From Podospora bellae-mahoneyi (taxonomy: Eukaryota; Ascomycota; Sordariomycetes; Sordariales; Podosporaceae), in contig NC_085882.1 of NCBI RefSeq assembly GCF_035222275.1, forward strand, positions 1,309,501 to 1,373,500: DNA of 64,000 nt. Direction: 5' to 3'. Below the pieces are notes generated by a model, which searched no databases, had not been told where the DNA came from, and saw nothing but the letters and a program-made list of their open reading frames with translations. Both the position numbers and the translations under genes were made by a program. Position 1 is the stretch's first letter, and each line of letters opens with the position of its first letter. This document shows, in pieces, positions 1 through 11,588 of this stretch.

Positions 1-2
1 TT

Positions 3-170
3 CACAAGTGGATCTCTGGTGCGAATCCGCATCAGGAGAGGTTTATGGAGAGGGTTGAGAAAGCACTTGGAGGGAGCAGCAGGAAGTGGGAGAGTGGGGA
101 GGGGAGGTGCGCTGTTACGGGGAGGAGGGTGTTGGGTGGGGTGGAGGGGTTGAGAAGGGTTATGGTATAA
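3..170 (+). CDS. C-terminal end of an unknown protein (5' part outside window)
   Basis: Frame 3 is open from the left edge and stops at TAA 168-170, giving about 55 codons. It begins [20 protein letters not shown], which reads like a real amphipathic protein C-terminus, and ends in a Gly/Arg-rich tail. The other two forward frames look less protein-like, and one stops early. The family cannot be named from this fragment. The following DNA is G/T-rich on the sense strand, as are the 3' trailers of other genes in this window, which supports this being a gene end. Confidence 0.45.
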   Translation, partial: HKWISGANPHQERFMERVEKALGGSSRKWESGEGRCAVTGRRVLGGVEGLRRVMV

Positions 171-1011
171 CTGAAGAACGAGGGGGGAGGGGAGTGTATA
201 TCTATCTTGTGTGTGAGTGTGTATGACCAAGAGATGGAGATGGGAAAGTATTGATAATTATGTACATCTAATGATGGTGGTGATAGTGGTGATAGTGGTG
301 ATAGTGATGGTGGTGATAGTGGTGGTGGGGGTGGTGGTAGTGGACTGTTAACGAGTGGTGTAACATAGAAGCATGATAGAGCGTTTAATTCACTTTACAT
401 ACATACAATCATACCTCCTCATGTCCTAGCCACCCAGAGCAAACACCCCTTCACCGGTGTGGCTTTCCTCTCCAGATCCCAACCCCAACAGCGTCATCTC
501 CGTCCCACAAACTCCCTGCACAGTACCAAGCACAGCATCCCCATGCGCGTATCATCTCAAGACAAACATGAACACACCCGTACACACAAACCTGCTGTAC
601 CACTCGCTTCAGAACAAGACAATGACGATATCGGGACAAGGTTTTTATTTGTTTGTTATTAGGGCTGAGTAAATTAATATTCTTCCTATCTACAACAAGG
701 TAGTGGTTGAGAAGCGATGAGGTATCGTTATTTCTGCGATCCCCACAGCAGTCATCATACAGATCTAGGTTAAAAATGCAACCTTCTCCCGTGTTTAAAT
801 CTTTACTTGTTCCTCTTCGCCACGGCTGTATGTCCCCATGGCCTTGTACTTCCGGTATAATCGCTCCCCTGATCTTTCCCATCGTACACGTAAAAGTAAA
901 TCCTCAAGAAAGACAGCCTTCCAAACGCCACGGACGCCGCAGCCAATGCCAACTCCTGTAAAATATAAGACCGTAGTGTTCGTTTGACATGATTAGAAAA
1001 GCTTCAGAGCC
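171..1011. other. Intergenic, convergent 3' regions
   Basis: Gap between the partial gene (+) and the MFS gene (-). It holds a GGT/GAT-type microsatellite at about 274-345 and G/T-rich trailer sequence. An open frame at 451-882 (-) has no recognisable domain and a composition typical of trailer DNA, so it is not called. Confidence 0.6.
274..345. repeat. GGT/GAT-rich imperfect microsatellite
   Basis: Imperfect trinucleotide-like repeat of GATGGT, GATAGT and GGT units directly downstream of the partial gene. It is simple sequence in a 3' trailer, with no protein-coding meaning. Confidence 0.8.
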
Positions 1012-3030
1012 TTAAAGGGCAGCTTTTGTTGTGGGGACAGCCCCCTCGATTACTGCCGTGTCTTTTTCGCTCTTGGGTTCGTCAGGCTTCTGCTGCGAGA
1101 TGCTATCCCGTCCTAAGGAAGATGACTTGCTGTGGCGCTTGAGAGCGTCGGTTCCCTTCTCTGTTGCTGTGGCAGATAGGACGGGTCCCTCGTTGGCTCC
1201 TTGTGCTGGCCGATCTGCTGCCTGGCCTGGGCCTTCTGGACATCCGGGGCCCTGCTTCTTCTTGATGCTGACCCACTCCATGCCAAATGCCATAAGCAAG
1301 GCGACCAGCACCACTCCGAGTGCTGCCAGGAATATGTGTCTGCATGCGAATTCGTAGGCGTCTACTACTTGAGACCTGTACTCGGGCCCTACTCTGTCAA
1401 TGAGATGTGTGGCGCCTTCGGTCACAATGATCCTGGATCCGCCAATGCCAGGGATATCCTGCAACTGGGACACGAGAATGTTGCTGAGAATTGTTTGCCC
1501 GACCGAGGTGAAGACGGCACCACCCAACTGCTGTACGAAAAAGTTGATGGCAATTCCCGCCGGCATATCTTGCTTGGAGAGCACCGCCTGGACAGCAAGA
1601 CCGCTAGTCTGCATGCCGAAGCCCACGCCAAAACCAGCCAGGAACTGGTAGGCAATCCAGTGAGATGAAGGACTGTCCTCTGTGAGGGTGCTGAGAAGGC
1701 CCTCACCGATCGACATCAAAATGGGCGCCACGATCATGGACGGCACATAGTAGCCAATTGCCTGGGTGGCAAACCCGGAGCCTATGCTGGAGAAGACCAA
1801 GCTGAGCACCAGTGGCACAGTGTAGATTCCCGACTTTATCGGATCGACTTGCTTAACCGTTTGAACTAGTATCATGTCAGCACAACTCCCAAAGCTGGAC
1901 CGAATGACAACCTACACCAGATTGGCACATAGTACACCAGCATTAGCATGGATCCTGATAGGAAGAATGTATAGAGGGTGCCAAAGAACACACTCCTCTG
2001 CGTAATTACCCTCGGTGGAATGGTTGCGGTCTCGGGCAGCTTGATTTGGACCGTGGTGTAGGCGATAGTGCAGAGTCCAAAGAAGACAAACAGTACAATG
2101 ATGCGCCAGTCGTTCCAGTCATAGGTCGACCCACCCCATTGCAAGGCAATGAAGAGACAGACTATGCCCGGGAAGAGAAACAGTATACCAATGGGATCCA
2201 GGCGTTTGACATGTTGGCTGAAAGGGGCCGGCGGATGATCCTCCGTTTTGGGAGTCCACCACCACCAGAGAAATACCGAGGCGACGGCACCAATTGGGAG
2301 GTTGATGTAGAAACACCACCTCCAGGTAGCTCCTCCGGTAAAACCACCGCCGACAAGAGGACCCATCACAGACGCCAACCCAAAGACCATACCAAAGAGG
2401 CCCTGGAACTGGGGCCTCTTATGCAGTGGAACCATATCGATCAGAACCAGAAGTGTGCCGGAAAAGATGCCGGCTCCGCCCAAGCCGGCAATGGCTCGAC
2501 CCAGGATGAAGACAATCGAGTTTGTAGCGGATCCGCAGATAGCCGAGCCGATCTCAAAAACCAGAATGCTTGTGAAGAAAGTCCTAAGGTCCTCACTGAG
2601 GTCAGTAACGTGTCCACTCGTACACGAGTTTCACAATGACGTACCACTTCTTGTCGTAGAACTTATAAATGCGGCCGAAAACCAGTTGGGCACAGGCCGT
2701 CGTCAGCATGTATGAGGAGCCATACCAACCAATATCGCCCAGAGAATTAAACTCGTCCGTAATTCTCGGGACAGCCGTGGCGATGATGGTGCGATCCAGG
2801 GCCACCAAGAAGAGGGCGAGAAAGTTACACAGGATCGTGACCCAGAATTTGACACTTTTAGGCTTGTAGAGGTCCTCATCCCCCCCGACAGCTGCTCCCG
2901 GAGGACCTAAAGCCGGGGCAATCTTCTCGACGTCGTTCATCTGAGGAGTCGAGGTGTCGGTCTGGGTGACCTGTCCCGACTGCCCGCTCCCGCTGCCGAG
3001 CGAAGTCAGAGATCGCTTTTCGGTAGCCAT
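1012..3030 (-). CDS. DHA2-family major facilitator (14-TM drug/H+ antiporter)
   Basis: Predicted plasma-membrane proton antiporter for drugs or toxins. Exons are 3030-2645, 2583-1916 and 1865-1012, giving 635 aa. Intron 1 (61 bp) starts GTACGT and ends TTAG. Intron 2 (50 bp) starts GTAGGT, has a CTGAC branch and ends CTAG. Both joins restore the family sequence ([21 protein letters not shown]). After a charged, disordered N-terminus of about 60 aa comes TM1 with [13 protein letters not shown] (the motif D1 region). [16 protein letters not shown] matches motif C of DHA2 transporters. Hydrophobic segments are numerous enough for the usual 14 helices, and the cytosolic tail is Lys/Ser-rich. The start at 3030 is the first ATG with family-like sequence. 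The gene is divergent from a Zn2Cys6 regulator 2.3 kb away. Its substrate cannot be read from sequence. Confidence 0.93.
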
Positions 3031-5306
3031 GGTGGGCAGATATCCGAGACGATCGGAGACGGCAGAAGTTGCGTAAGGCCGCTGAGATAAATGGCGAAGA
3101 AGGCGTGTGAGAGGTGAGGCGTGACCAGCCGAACCGTTTGAACAAACTTGGACCCACGAGGAAATGAGGTTTGAGGGAGCGTATGTAAATAAGGGCGCGG
3201 CAAGGGAGCGAGGTTCGAAGGGAGTGACCTTGCGCAAACTTTAAAATAAAATACCTGACCTGGGTAGGTAGGTATTGCTGCTGCAAGACTCAGACTCAGA
3301 CTCTGGCGGGTGGGCGAGACAGGAATGCGTCTCGGGCCTATTGCTGCGCGCGGCCAGAGACAAGATGTCGTCAGGTAGGAAGAGAGCGAGCGAGCAGCCT
3401 GGATTGGGGTATATGCCCCCGGGACGGAAGATGAGCGAGGTGACGGCCACGAGCAACATCGACAAGCCACAGCCTGGAACTGGAACTACAGCGCAACCGA
3501 TACCGCAGGACTCTTGTGTTATATAGAAGCTGCGACCTGGCCGGTGCCTGCCTCTTGCCAGAAGATCAGAGCAGCCATTGTCCGCCCGAAGCCAGAACTC
3601 CGCCAGTTGGGTTGGGTAAACAAGAACTTAGGTTGGAACTAAGTATAAGCAATCTATCCGGGCCGTGTCAAATGTAGGTGCAGCGGACATGAAGCACCGG
3701 TCGTTGCAGCACTCTGTTTCGTTTAGGCCTCTTGTCTCGCTCATATTGGGCGATTGGATATTGTGATGCGAGGCCGTCGTTATTTGGACCTGGAGTTTCC
3801 CCAGACGGGTCCGGTGGTCATGTAAGCGATCTATCTACCATAGTACAATATACCTCGGCTTCACAACATCGCTCCTAGTGCTAACGGTTCTTTTTAGTGT
3901 GGAGGCCCCTTCCTTGTGGGCATTGACCAATCGCGACTAGCGCCGGCATCTCGCTGAGCTAGTCCCTGTTGGTGGAGAGCGCCCAGACCGGGCATGAGCC
4001 ACGTCCCTTCGGTCCCGAGACATGTTCCTTTCTTTGTTGAGACCTCACTGACAGCTGTTTCCCAGCGATTCACAGCTGACATGCGCCGGCCGCGTATAAA
4101 TCCCGAACCTTCAAGAGCGCCCCCCTCTCTCTGCCGCTGCTCCTTCCCATGATTGGGACGATGTGTGCTGCCTTGTGCAACTCGAGCGCGCCAGTGGCAT
4201 CCCAATCAGGGTGAGGGGGATGACATGTGTGTGAAGACACCCACATCCACTCCTTGACTCCTTCCTAAGCGGAGGTGGCCATGGAGGCATTGGCGGTATG
4301 GTTAGCAGGAAGGAGCTCTTCTTCATCTGGCAGCAGCAGCAGCAGCCTGCCTGCCTGCATGCCTGCCTCGTCCCTTCCGGGTTCCTTTCTTACCTTAACC
4401 AGATCCAGATCCAGGACAGCAGGGGCAACTGCTCGGCAGCAGCTTACCCTGCGTCAGTTCTTCATCGAATTGTATCTCCTCGTTTCTTCTTCAGGTTCCA
4501 TCTTCACCTCCGTCGTCGCTGCCGCCCCCTTTTCTGAAGTTGCTCTCCCCCCCAGTGCCTCTGTTCGTTCCACCGTGGTGGTATTGCTTGTTATTTGCTG
4601 CTGCTACATACATACATACATTACATACATTGGATATTCCATTCCCACTGTTCTCCTGTACACGGGGGTCTGAGACCCGCAGGGCATCATCCATCAAATC
4701 CCCTTCATCGCAGCTTCCTCGAGCTGGGTGCCTTCCCAAGAGGACGGACGGCGCAGCCACTCTGGAATGGTCCGACCTGCCTATTGACAGCTGCCAATCT
4801 CGCATTTTGTTGTCGCCCGGTGTTGCCTTGTTGCGTATCGTCCATTTCGCCAGTCGTCAACCACCAGTCATCGGCCATCGGTAGTCGGTCGTCGCACCTC
4901 ACTTTGCCCGCGCATCGGCAGTCAAGACACCCCCCTGGCAGGACAGGCAGCAGAGGGAGGCATTGTTCGGCCCATCCTCACCGACTGCGCCGACTCGTGC
5001 AGCGATCGCCCATCTTTGACATATACCATCACACATACCTGACCTCTCTGCCTTGCCTTGCCGACGGAGACCAAACATCCAGCCGGTCGGATACCTTGCG
5101 GCTCTGCCCATCGCTCCGACGGTATTGGCCAGATCTTGCTGGCTGAACCTGGCCGAGCATTGGGGGGAGGGACCAGAGCGAAGCGCGGCAGACCTGCATC
5201 GCTTCCTACATTCCAGTTCGTCGCTTCGGGCCCGAGCGGTTCACCCGCGCTTCCGGTATCGTTCGAGAAACGACCGTCTACCAGGTCGGCCCATATTACC
5301 CACACC
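3031..5306. other. Divergent intergenic/promoter region (MFS / Zn2Cys6 factor)
   Basis: Holds both 5' flanks. On the + strand the last 1 kb is C/T- and C/A-rich, like other leaders here. Simple repeats include (CAG)5 near 4331, CTGC units just after it and CATA units near 4606-4620. A TAGGTAGGTA tract lies near 3256, close to the MFS start. No protein gene is convincing. Confidence 0.6.
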
Positions 5307-8048
5307 ATGGCCACAGAACAGCATCTGGAGCAGCCGCCGTCGCCCTCGCGGCTCCCCATCACTGGTTCCGAGCCGTCGGTGATGAAGTTGACGCGCGGTC
5401 ACTCATGCGTGCTGTGTCAACAACGCAAGGTTCGATGTGACAAGCAAAAGCCTTGCGCCAACTGCCTCAAGGCCCAGGTCGAGTGTCGCGTCGTGCCCCC
5501 ACAGCCACCAAGACGCAGGAAGAAGAAGCCGCATGAGAGGGACCTCATCGAGAGACTTCGGAAATACGAGCACTTGATGTCCCAGCACGGCCTCTCCTTT
5601 GAACCCATCGCCCAGGACCTCAGGCCCTCGGACAATGGAGACGATGTTGCCGATCTGGAGCAGGATCTGAGCGGACTCAAGACCTCGCCCTCAAGCACCG
5701 CCGACCATGTCTCGCCAGATCAGGCCAATGACAAGTCAGTCTGCCCCCTAGAGAGGCGAGAAACACCCGGTCTTGCTGCGAGCTGACACTGCAGTGACCT
5801 TAGATCGAAATGGTATCCCAATAACAGCTACTACAAAGACGTAGGTTGCGGTCTTTTTCATATCTCTTGTCACAGATGGGCCCCCACACTTTCATTCCTA
5901 CCAAAAACGCCGTGCCAGCCGCCCACATGCCTGGCTTGCCACCACCAGACGGTTTAGTTTGATCTGATATATCAGATTGCTCCGGAGTGCCTGACATGTC
6001 ACTAGCAATATCGCAACGCCGACGATGACTCCTCGGATGAGGACTACGAGGGCCCAACGCTTCACCATGCCTACGATGCCATGTTCGACAACAACGATGG
6101 CTTCCCCTTCGTCGTGGGCGGCGCAACGCAAAGCGTGACTAGCCACCACCCACCAGCCATCCAAATGTTTCAGCTCTGGCAAATCTACATCAGCAATGTC
6201 AACCCTCTGCTCAAGATCAACCACACACCGACACTCCAAGCCCAGATCATCAGTGCCAGCACGGCCATCAACAAGATATCGAGGCCCCTGGAGGCCTTGA
6301 TGTTCGCCATCTACTTTGCCGCCATCACATCCATGAATGACGACGAGGTTCAAAGTACCTTTGGCGAGGACAAGGCAGTCTTGTTGGGAAAGTACCACCA
6401 TGCCACCCAGCAGGCACTTGTCAATGCTGGCTTCATGCGCTCGACCGACCTGGCCGTGCTCCAAGCCTTGTTCCTTTACCTGGTGCGTTTCTGACCCTAT
6501 CCCAGTTAGTCTCGCTGATCTCGCTGTACTGACATCACCCAGCTCTGTGTTAGACAATATGTAGACCCACGATCCCTGTTTTGCCTGATCGGTATGGCGG
6601 TCAGAATAGCAACGAGGCTGGGAATTCACCGCGACGGAGCTCAGTTTGGCTTGACACCGTTCGAAACGGAACAGCGGAGACGCCTGTGGTGGCAGCTCGT
6701 CATATTCGACAAGCGAGTGGCGGAAATTACTGGTTCATCCATCACCGCATTGTCGACATGTGCAAGCGACTGCAATTTTCCCTCCAACGTCAACGATACA
6801 GACTTGAGCGTCCACGCCAAGGACCATCTGCCCCCGCACCATGGGCCGACGGAGATGGTATTTTGCCTCACCCGCATCGAGCTTACTGTAGCATCCAGCC
6901 AGACCGGCAACATGCGTCCTGGGCCCTCCACTCCCGGAGGCAGACCCGGGGTCAACAACAAGGCGCAGAAGGTGCAATATAGCCCTTCTCCATCCTCCCC
7001 GGACCTTGTCACCCATGTGGCCAACCAGACGCTGCCTCACGACCTGGCCAGTTTTCACCTGTATATTGAGAACAGGTATCTGAAGCATTGCGACCAACGC
7101 ATCCCTCTTCACTCGTTCACATTGCTTATGACGCGCCAGGCGCTTTCCAAGCTCCGCGTCATCGACTTTTTGACTCGTAGTTCGGGGATCGAGAGTGTCA
7201 ACCCAGCCGAGCGAGAGGAGCTTTTCATAGAAGCCATCAGGACGGTTGAGTTAGACAACATGATCCAGAGGGCTCCAGAACTGCAAGGGTTCCGGTGGTA
7301 TACATACCAGCATTTCCCATTTCCCGCCTACATCTTTCTCATATCGGAGCTTAGAGTGCGAACGACGGGTAGCTTGTGCGAGCGGGCGTGGGACGCTATG
7401 ATCGAAAATCACGACCGCCGGGGGTTACTTAGGAGGAATCTCCGGTCACCGTTACACATTGCGTTTGGACACTTCTTTGTGAAGGCGTGGGATGCAAGAG
7501 AGCAGGCCGAATTGCAGCTGGGGAGAGTGTTGCCAACGCCCCAGATTGTGACGCTGCTGAGGAACACGGTCTCCAAGATGAAGAGGCCGACGGGGCCGCC
7601 GTTGGATGGAGGTGACCATCAGGCTAGTGTGCCCGGACCGCCTGTCGCTCTGCCGCCGCCAATCGTCGGTGGGAATGACCCGCCACCGGGACTGTATCCA
7701 GGAAAGGGGATGCCGTTGACCCCCGAGACAACGGGGCCGGTGCCCGGAGCGGGGCCGCAGGTTGGACCGCCGGGAGGACCAGGACCAGGGATGATGGCAA
7801 TGGGTGATGCGCCCGTCATGTTTAATGGATATGAAGGCCTGAACCCCTTGTTCAACAGTGCCAGTGGACCTGGACCGGGAGGTGGACAAGTTGGCGGATC
7901 TGGGGGAGGAGGAGGGCCAGGTGGGATGGAAGAAATGGACTTTGGGCAGATGGACTGGAACTACCTGGTGCAGTACAGTTCTTTTGGGGCGTTCAACCCT
8001 GCTTATTACCACCAGGGCGGCGCGGGTCCTGCGGGGAGTCACCCATGA
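5307..8048 (+). CDS. Zn2Cys6 fungal transcription factor
   Basis: Nuclear regulator of unknown targets. Exons are 5307-5734, 5804-5840, 6006-6482 and 6543-8048, giving 815 aa. Introns are 69, 165 and 60 bp, and one internal exon is only 37 nt. Cys34, 37, 44, 50, 53 and 60 give C-x2-C-x6-C-x5-C-x2-C-x6-C, the binuclear zinc cluster. It is followed by a basic linker (PPRRRKKKPHERD) and a short helix suited to dimerisation. The middle (about residues 180-600) has the helical character of the fungal-specific TF domain. The last 200 residues are Pro/Gly-rich, with Gly-Pro-Gly runs. The ATG at 5307 starts just before the zinc cluster. The same frame is open back to an ATG at 5058, which would add 83 residues of unlikely composition, so the shorter start is preferred. 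Many fungal regulators share this layout, so I assign no ortholog. Confidence 0.93.
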
Positions 8049-8619
8049 AAAACAGGGAACAGGAGGGCGGCTACCTGCGTGTACGGGCAGCGCCAGAATC
8101 CCGGGTGGCGTTTAGGTTTGGGGACTTGAGTGCCGCGCAGTGGTGGATGCGAGACCTGCAGATGCGGGCGAACTACCTAGGCGGACGGGCGTCGGGAGGA
8201 TGACGACTGGGGAGTCCATGCGAGGATGTATTACTCGGTCAAGTTCGGTTCGGGTTCGGGTGACTGAGGTGACTGTTGGTGTTTTTTTCCTGATCGGGAT
8301 GGAAGAGGAGGTAAGATGGGAGGAGAGAAAGGAAGCACACTACTCACTTTTTTTTATTTGACGTTGGTTTTTTTGTCCATGATATTCATATGGCGGGATG
8401 GAGAGATGTTGTTGATGATGTTTTGGAACTGTTTGGTGGTTTCAAGGTTTGAAAGAGATAAAGCGCGTGTGTGTGGTGGTGGTTCTCTCTTTTACTTCTT
8501 GATGATATATTGTTTTTATGTTCCTGTTGGGTGCGAAGGTTGTCCATACCATGAAGCAAGAAGTTTCTTACATTAAGGTTAGGTTTCTTTTATTTTTGTT
8601 ATATATGAATATAAAATGG

Positions 8620-8640
8620 AATAAAGGTTATATACCGCTC
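8620..8640 (+). repeat. 21-bp dispersed repeat, copy 1
   Basis: AATAAA, two variable bases, then TTATATACCGCTC. A second copy with the same spacing lies at 22855-22875 and differs only at the two middle bases (GG here, AT there). Both copies are in 3' intergenic DNA. The function is unknown. The AATAAA part could act in polyadenylation. Confidence 0.6.
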
Positions 8641-9600
8641 TTTACACACACACAATTAAGAAGTTGGAGAGGAGAGAGAGGGAGGGAGGAATTTTGAGCA
8701 CATGATGAAGGAAGGATGAATAGGACTTATGTTTGGGTCTGGCACGGGGGCATGCAATGCATGAGATTCGGGTATATTACTAGCTTTTGAATCCCGATGG
8801 TGGTGGGCTGGATTTGACAAGACCTAGTATTGAGAGCAGGCTGGTAAGAGTTCAGATATTGAATTCATGCGTAGAAGTTGGAGTGGCTTGCGGCGGCGGT
8901 ACGGTGCGGGACGGGCATTGGGGAAAAGACGACTGATTGTCCGGAGGCGCGGTTTCACATGTAGGGTTCTTCTTTCGCTTTTTCATACGTAGGGCGGGAG
9001 TTAGGTTGGGAGGGGAAAGAAGGTGGGCGGGAAGCGTTGTTCGGTTTTGGAATGGTACCTAATTTCCTGGAGGTGGCGGGAGCGGGTATGAGCATGTTTG
9101 GTAGAGGTGCTTGTGGGGAGTATGTAGGGAGTATTTTTTTTTTTGGGGGGGAAGAATTTTGGGGAGATAGGCTGTGAGAGTGGTTGGCATGAGGTGAGGT
9201 AAGCATGTAAGTGTGAGGTGAGATAATACCCCGGGAGTTGTGACTGAGTGGGTGGTTGGTTGTTTTAGGCTGATAAGTGATATAACCAAGCTAACAGTTT
9301 CTACCCATCTATATATGAGCAAATTCAACGAGTTGTGGGTTCTGTACTGCGACACGGAAGCCGGACATTGAGGTCGGGCGACGTAAGGGATGCTCTCGAC
9401 TCATCGTCTGCAGTTGGAATTGCTCGATAATAGGGTAGCTCGGTTCGGGGTTATCCTACCTACCAGACGTGAGAGTAGAATAGGTAGGTGGGTAATCGAT
9501 CTATGGCGATGTAATAAGAGGGCAATATCTGAACTGTAACAATAAGCTGAGCTGTATATGCAATATGCTCGTCTCTGTGTGAGCCGTGACAAGGTATAAC

Positions 9601-9629
9601 TGCCCGGAGGTAAACTCGAACTCCGGGCA
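9601..9629. repeat. Perfect 9-bp inverted repeat (hairpin)
   Basis: TGCCCGGAG and CTCCGGGCA flank an 11-nt loop. The 9-bp, GC-rich, uninterrupted stem stands out in AT-richer surroundings between two convergent genes. No T-tract follows on either strand, so a Pol III type terminator is not evident. The loop contains CTCGAA, loosely like a tRNA T-arm, but no tRNA body is present. Confidence 0.6.
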
Positions 9630-11588
9630 TCAGTTCATTGTCCGGTGCGCGGCAGAGGGGGCAAGTCATTCATGGCCGTCCGGGACCGAGAATCTTGGGA
9701 CTTGGGGATTTTCTTTTCAAGCCGTAGTCTGCTGATGTTGTTCGGATTCAGAAACTTGATGATTGGTGTTTGGGATGCATGTAGATGGTTTGCCCCCCCC
9801 CAAGCAGCGTTTTGGCAGAGAGAGGCACACACACATCTTCAAAGTATCTGTCTCTTTTTCCCACAGCCCTTCACTGTTCGACTTCACCTCTCTCACTCCG
9901 TGTCCATCAAGGTCCCCGTCCACGATCCCCATTAAAGTGGCAAAATAACGTGGACAGCAAGGATTCACAACAAAAAAAGGCAGGTGTGGCTCACAGCCAA
10001 GCAAAAAAAATCAATTGTGAGTGCACAACGCTGTAAATTCATCATGTGTCCTGTGCTCGTGGGTGGGCGCTGTGCTGGCGGTTTTGCACTTTTCCCCCCA
10101 TTCCTTCCTGATCTAATAATGCAAACCTTTTTTCTCCCTTTTCCCATAAAATCCCTCCCTCACTTTTCACCCAACTTCATGCTTTCTTGGCAGAGAGTCC
10201 ACACAACGGACACAATTTGTGCAGTTGTCATCCATCTTCAACTTAGGATTATCATCTTCGACTTGATTTATCATCTTCGACTTACAACTATAACCTCTTT
10301 TCAGTGACCCTTCTCCCAAAACACCAGCCATCCAGCTTGGGTATCAAACACACCCCGAATAACGGAGGATAAGAAGACATGATAGTCTACCCCTCTCCTT
10401 TTCACTCTCTCTCCTCAAAAACACACCCACTCAACCTTCACAACACCCATACATTTAACATCTTCACCAAATTCGACATTCAAAACTCAACACATGAAAC
10501 TCTTACAAGCACCAATCTTCATATCATCATTTCAAGATGTAAAAAAACAAAAAAGAACGGACCCAAATTCTCCTTTCAATTTTATCTTTCCCATTCTTTT
10601 TTCCGACCAAAAAAAAACCCTACATTTTCGGCTTCCTTGGATCGGAAAAAAAGAACAGAAAGAAAGAAAACAATCCAGTCCTATCGAGACCGGACCCAAC
10701 TATATCGCTTTCAAGGGAACAACAAGAAACGAAAAAAAAACAAAAAAACACACAACCGTTGTGGTTTAGTAACCGCCAAAAAGAAAAAGCAGCAGCAAAT
10801 CCCAAACCCAGCCCAATATCCTCTTCCCCCTTCCCCCCTTTCCGAGCCCTTATTTCCTTCCAACCCCTCCCTGAAAAGGTTTTACGCCCCAAGAAAAAAA
10901 AACAACCAAAAAAAAAAAGAGATCCCGAAAGTTCAGAAAGGTAAGAATGATTGATCGTGGTCAAAGGTCAGTTAAAACCAAACCCACACCCTCTTCGTTT
11001 CCCACCTCCGTTTCCTTTCCTTTGCCTTTTTTTCACCCTCTCCCAGCCATTAGTCACAAACACACATTCAACCACCCCCGAGCAATCCCATCCCATCTTT
11101 CAATTCATCCACCCCCCGTTTTGAGGGACCAGAAAAAAAGACGGTGACCATCACCACCACATATTGAAAGAAACAACCAAAACCAAAAGGATATAATGAC
11201 CGAAACCAAGAAAAAAAACAAGACCCGGGCCCGCTGCCAAACTCCAAGCCTGATTTCATATCATTAAGTTGATAAAAGTCGTCGAACCGCCTTTTTTGCG
11301 TTCGACCTAACGATAGCAGAAAAAAAAAAAGGAAAGAAAAAGCAACCATGCAACTGACTTGCGCAGAGGAAGCCAATGCCAGATGTCGGTTTCCTCTCCC
11401 CTTATGCCTAGCCTCTTTCTTCCTTTGATAAACGCTAACTGAAACCCAGCAGCTTTCTCCCAAAACACAATACAACATTTCGACATCTCTATATACTATT
11501 ACATGGGCATATTGTTCTATGCCGCCACCCCCTTCGGTTTTGCCAGTGTCGTTATTGCCTTTCGTCACATACCAAGTGGTGGACTACA

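Larger units (their letters stand above)
8049..11588. other. Convergent intergenic region (Zn2Cys6 factor / SET3 trailers)
   Basis: 3.5 kb without a supported gene. From 8049 to about 9400 the + strand is G/T-rich (trailer of the + gene). From about 9900 to 11400 it is strongly A/C-rich (G/T-rich on the SET3 sense strand). It contains A-tracts, a perfect 9-bp-stem hairpin at 9601-9629, one copy of a 21-bp repeat at 8620-8640, and TAGGTAGG/CCTACC tracts near 9460-9490. An open frame at 10379-10954 (+) is a by-product of the A/C bias. Confidence 0.6.

Noticed and set aside
5898-6629. 243-codon frame antisense to the Zn2Cys6 gene
   Set aside because: It overlaps exon 3 and two introns of a well-supported gene and lacks any domain.
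10379-10954. 191-codon Lys/Asn/Pro-rich open frame on +
   Set aside because: The strand is almost only A and C with A-runs, so stops are scarce by composition. It lies in the SET3 trailer and has no domain.
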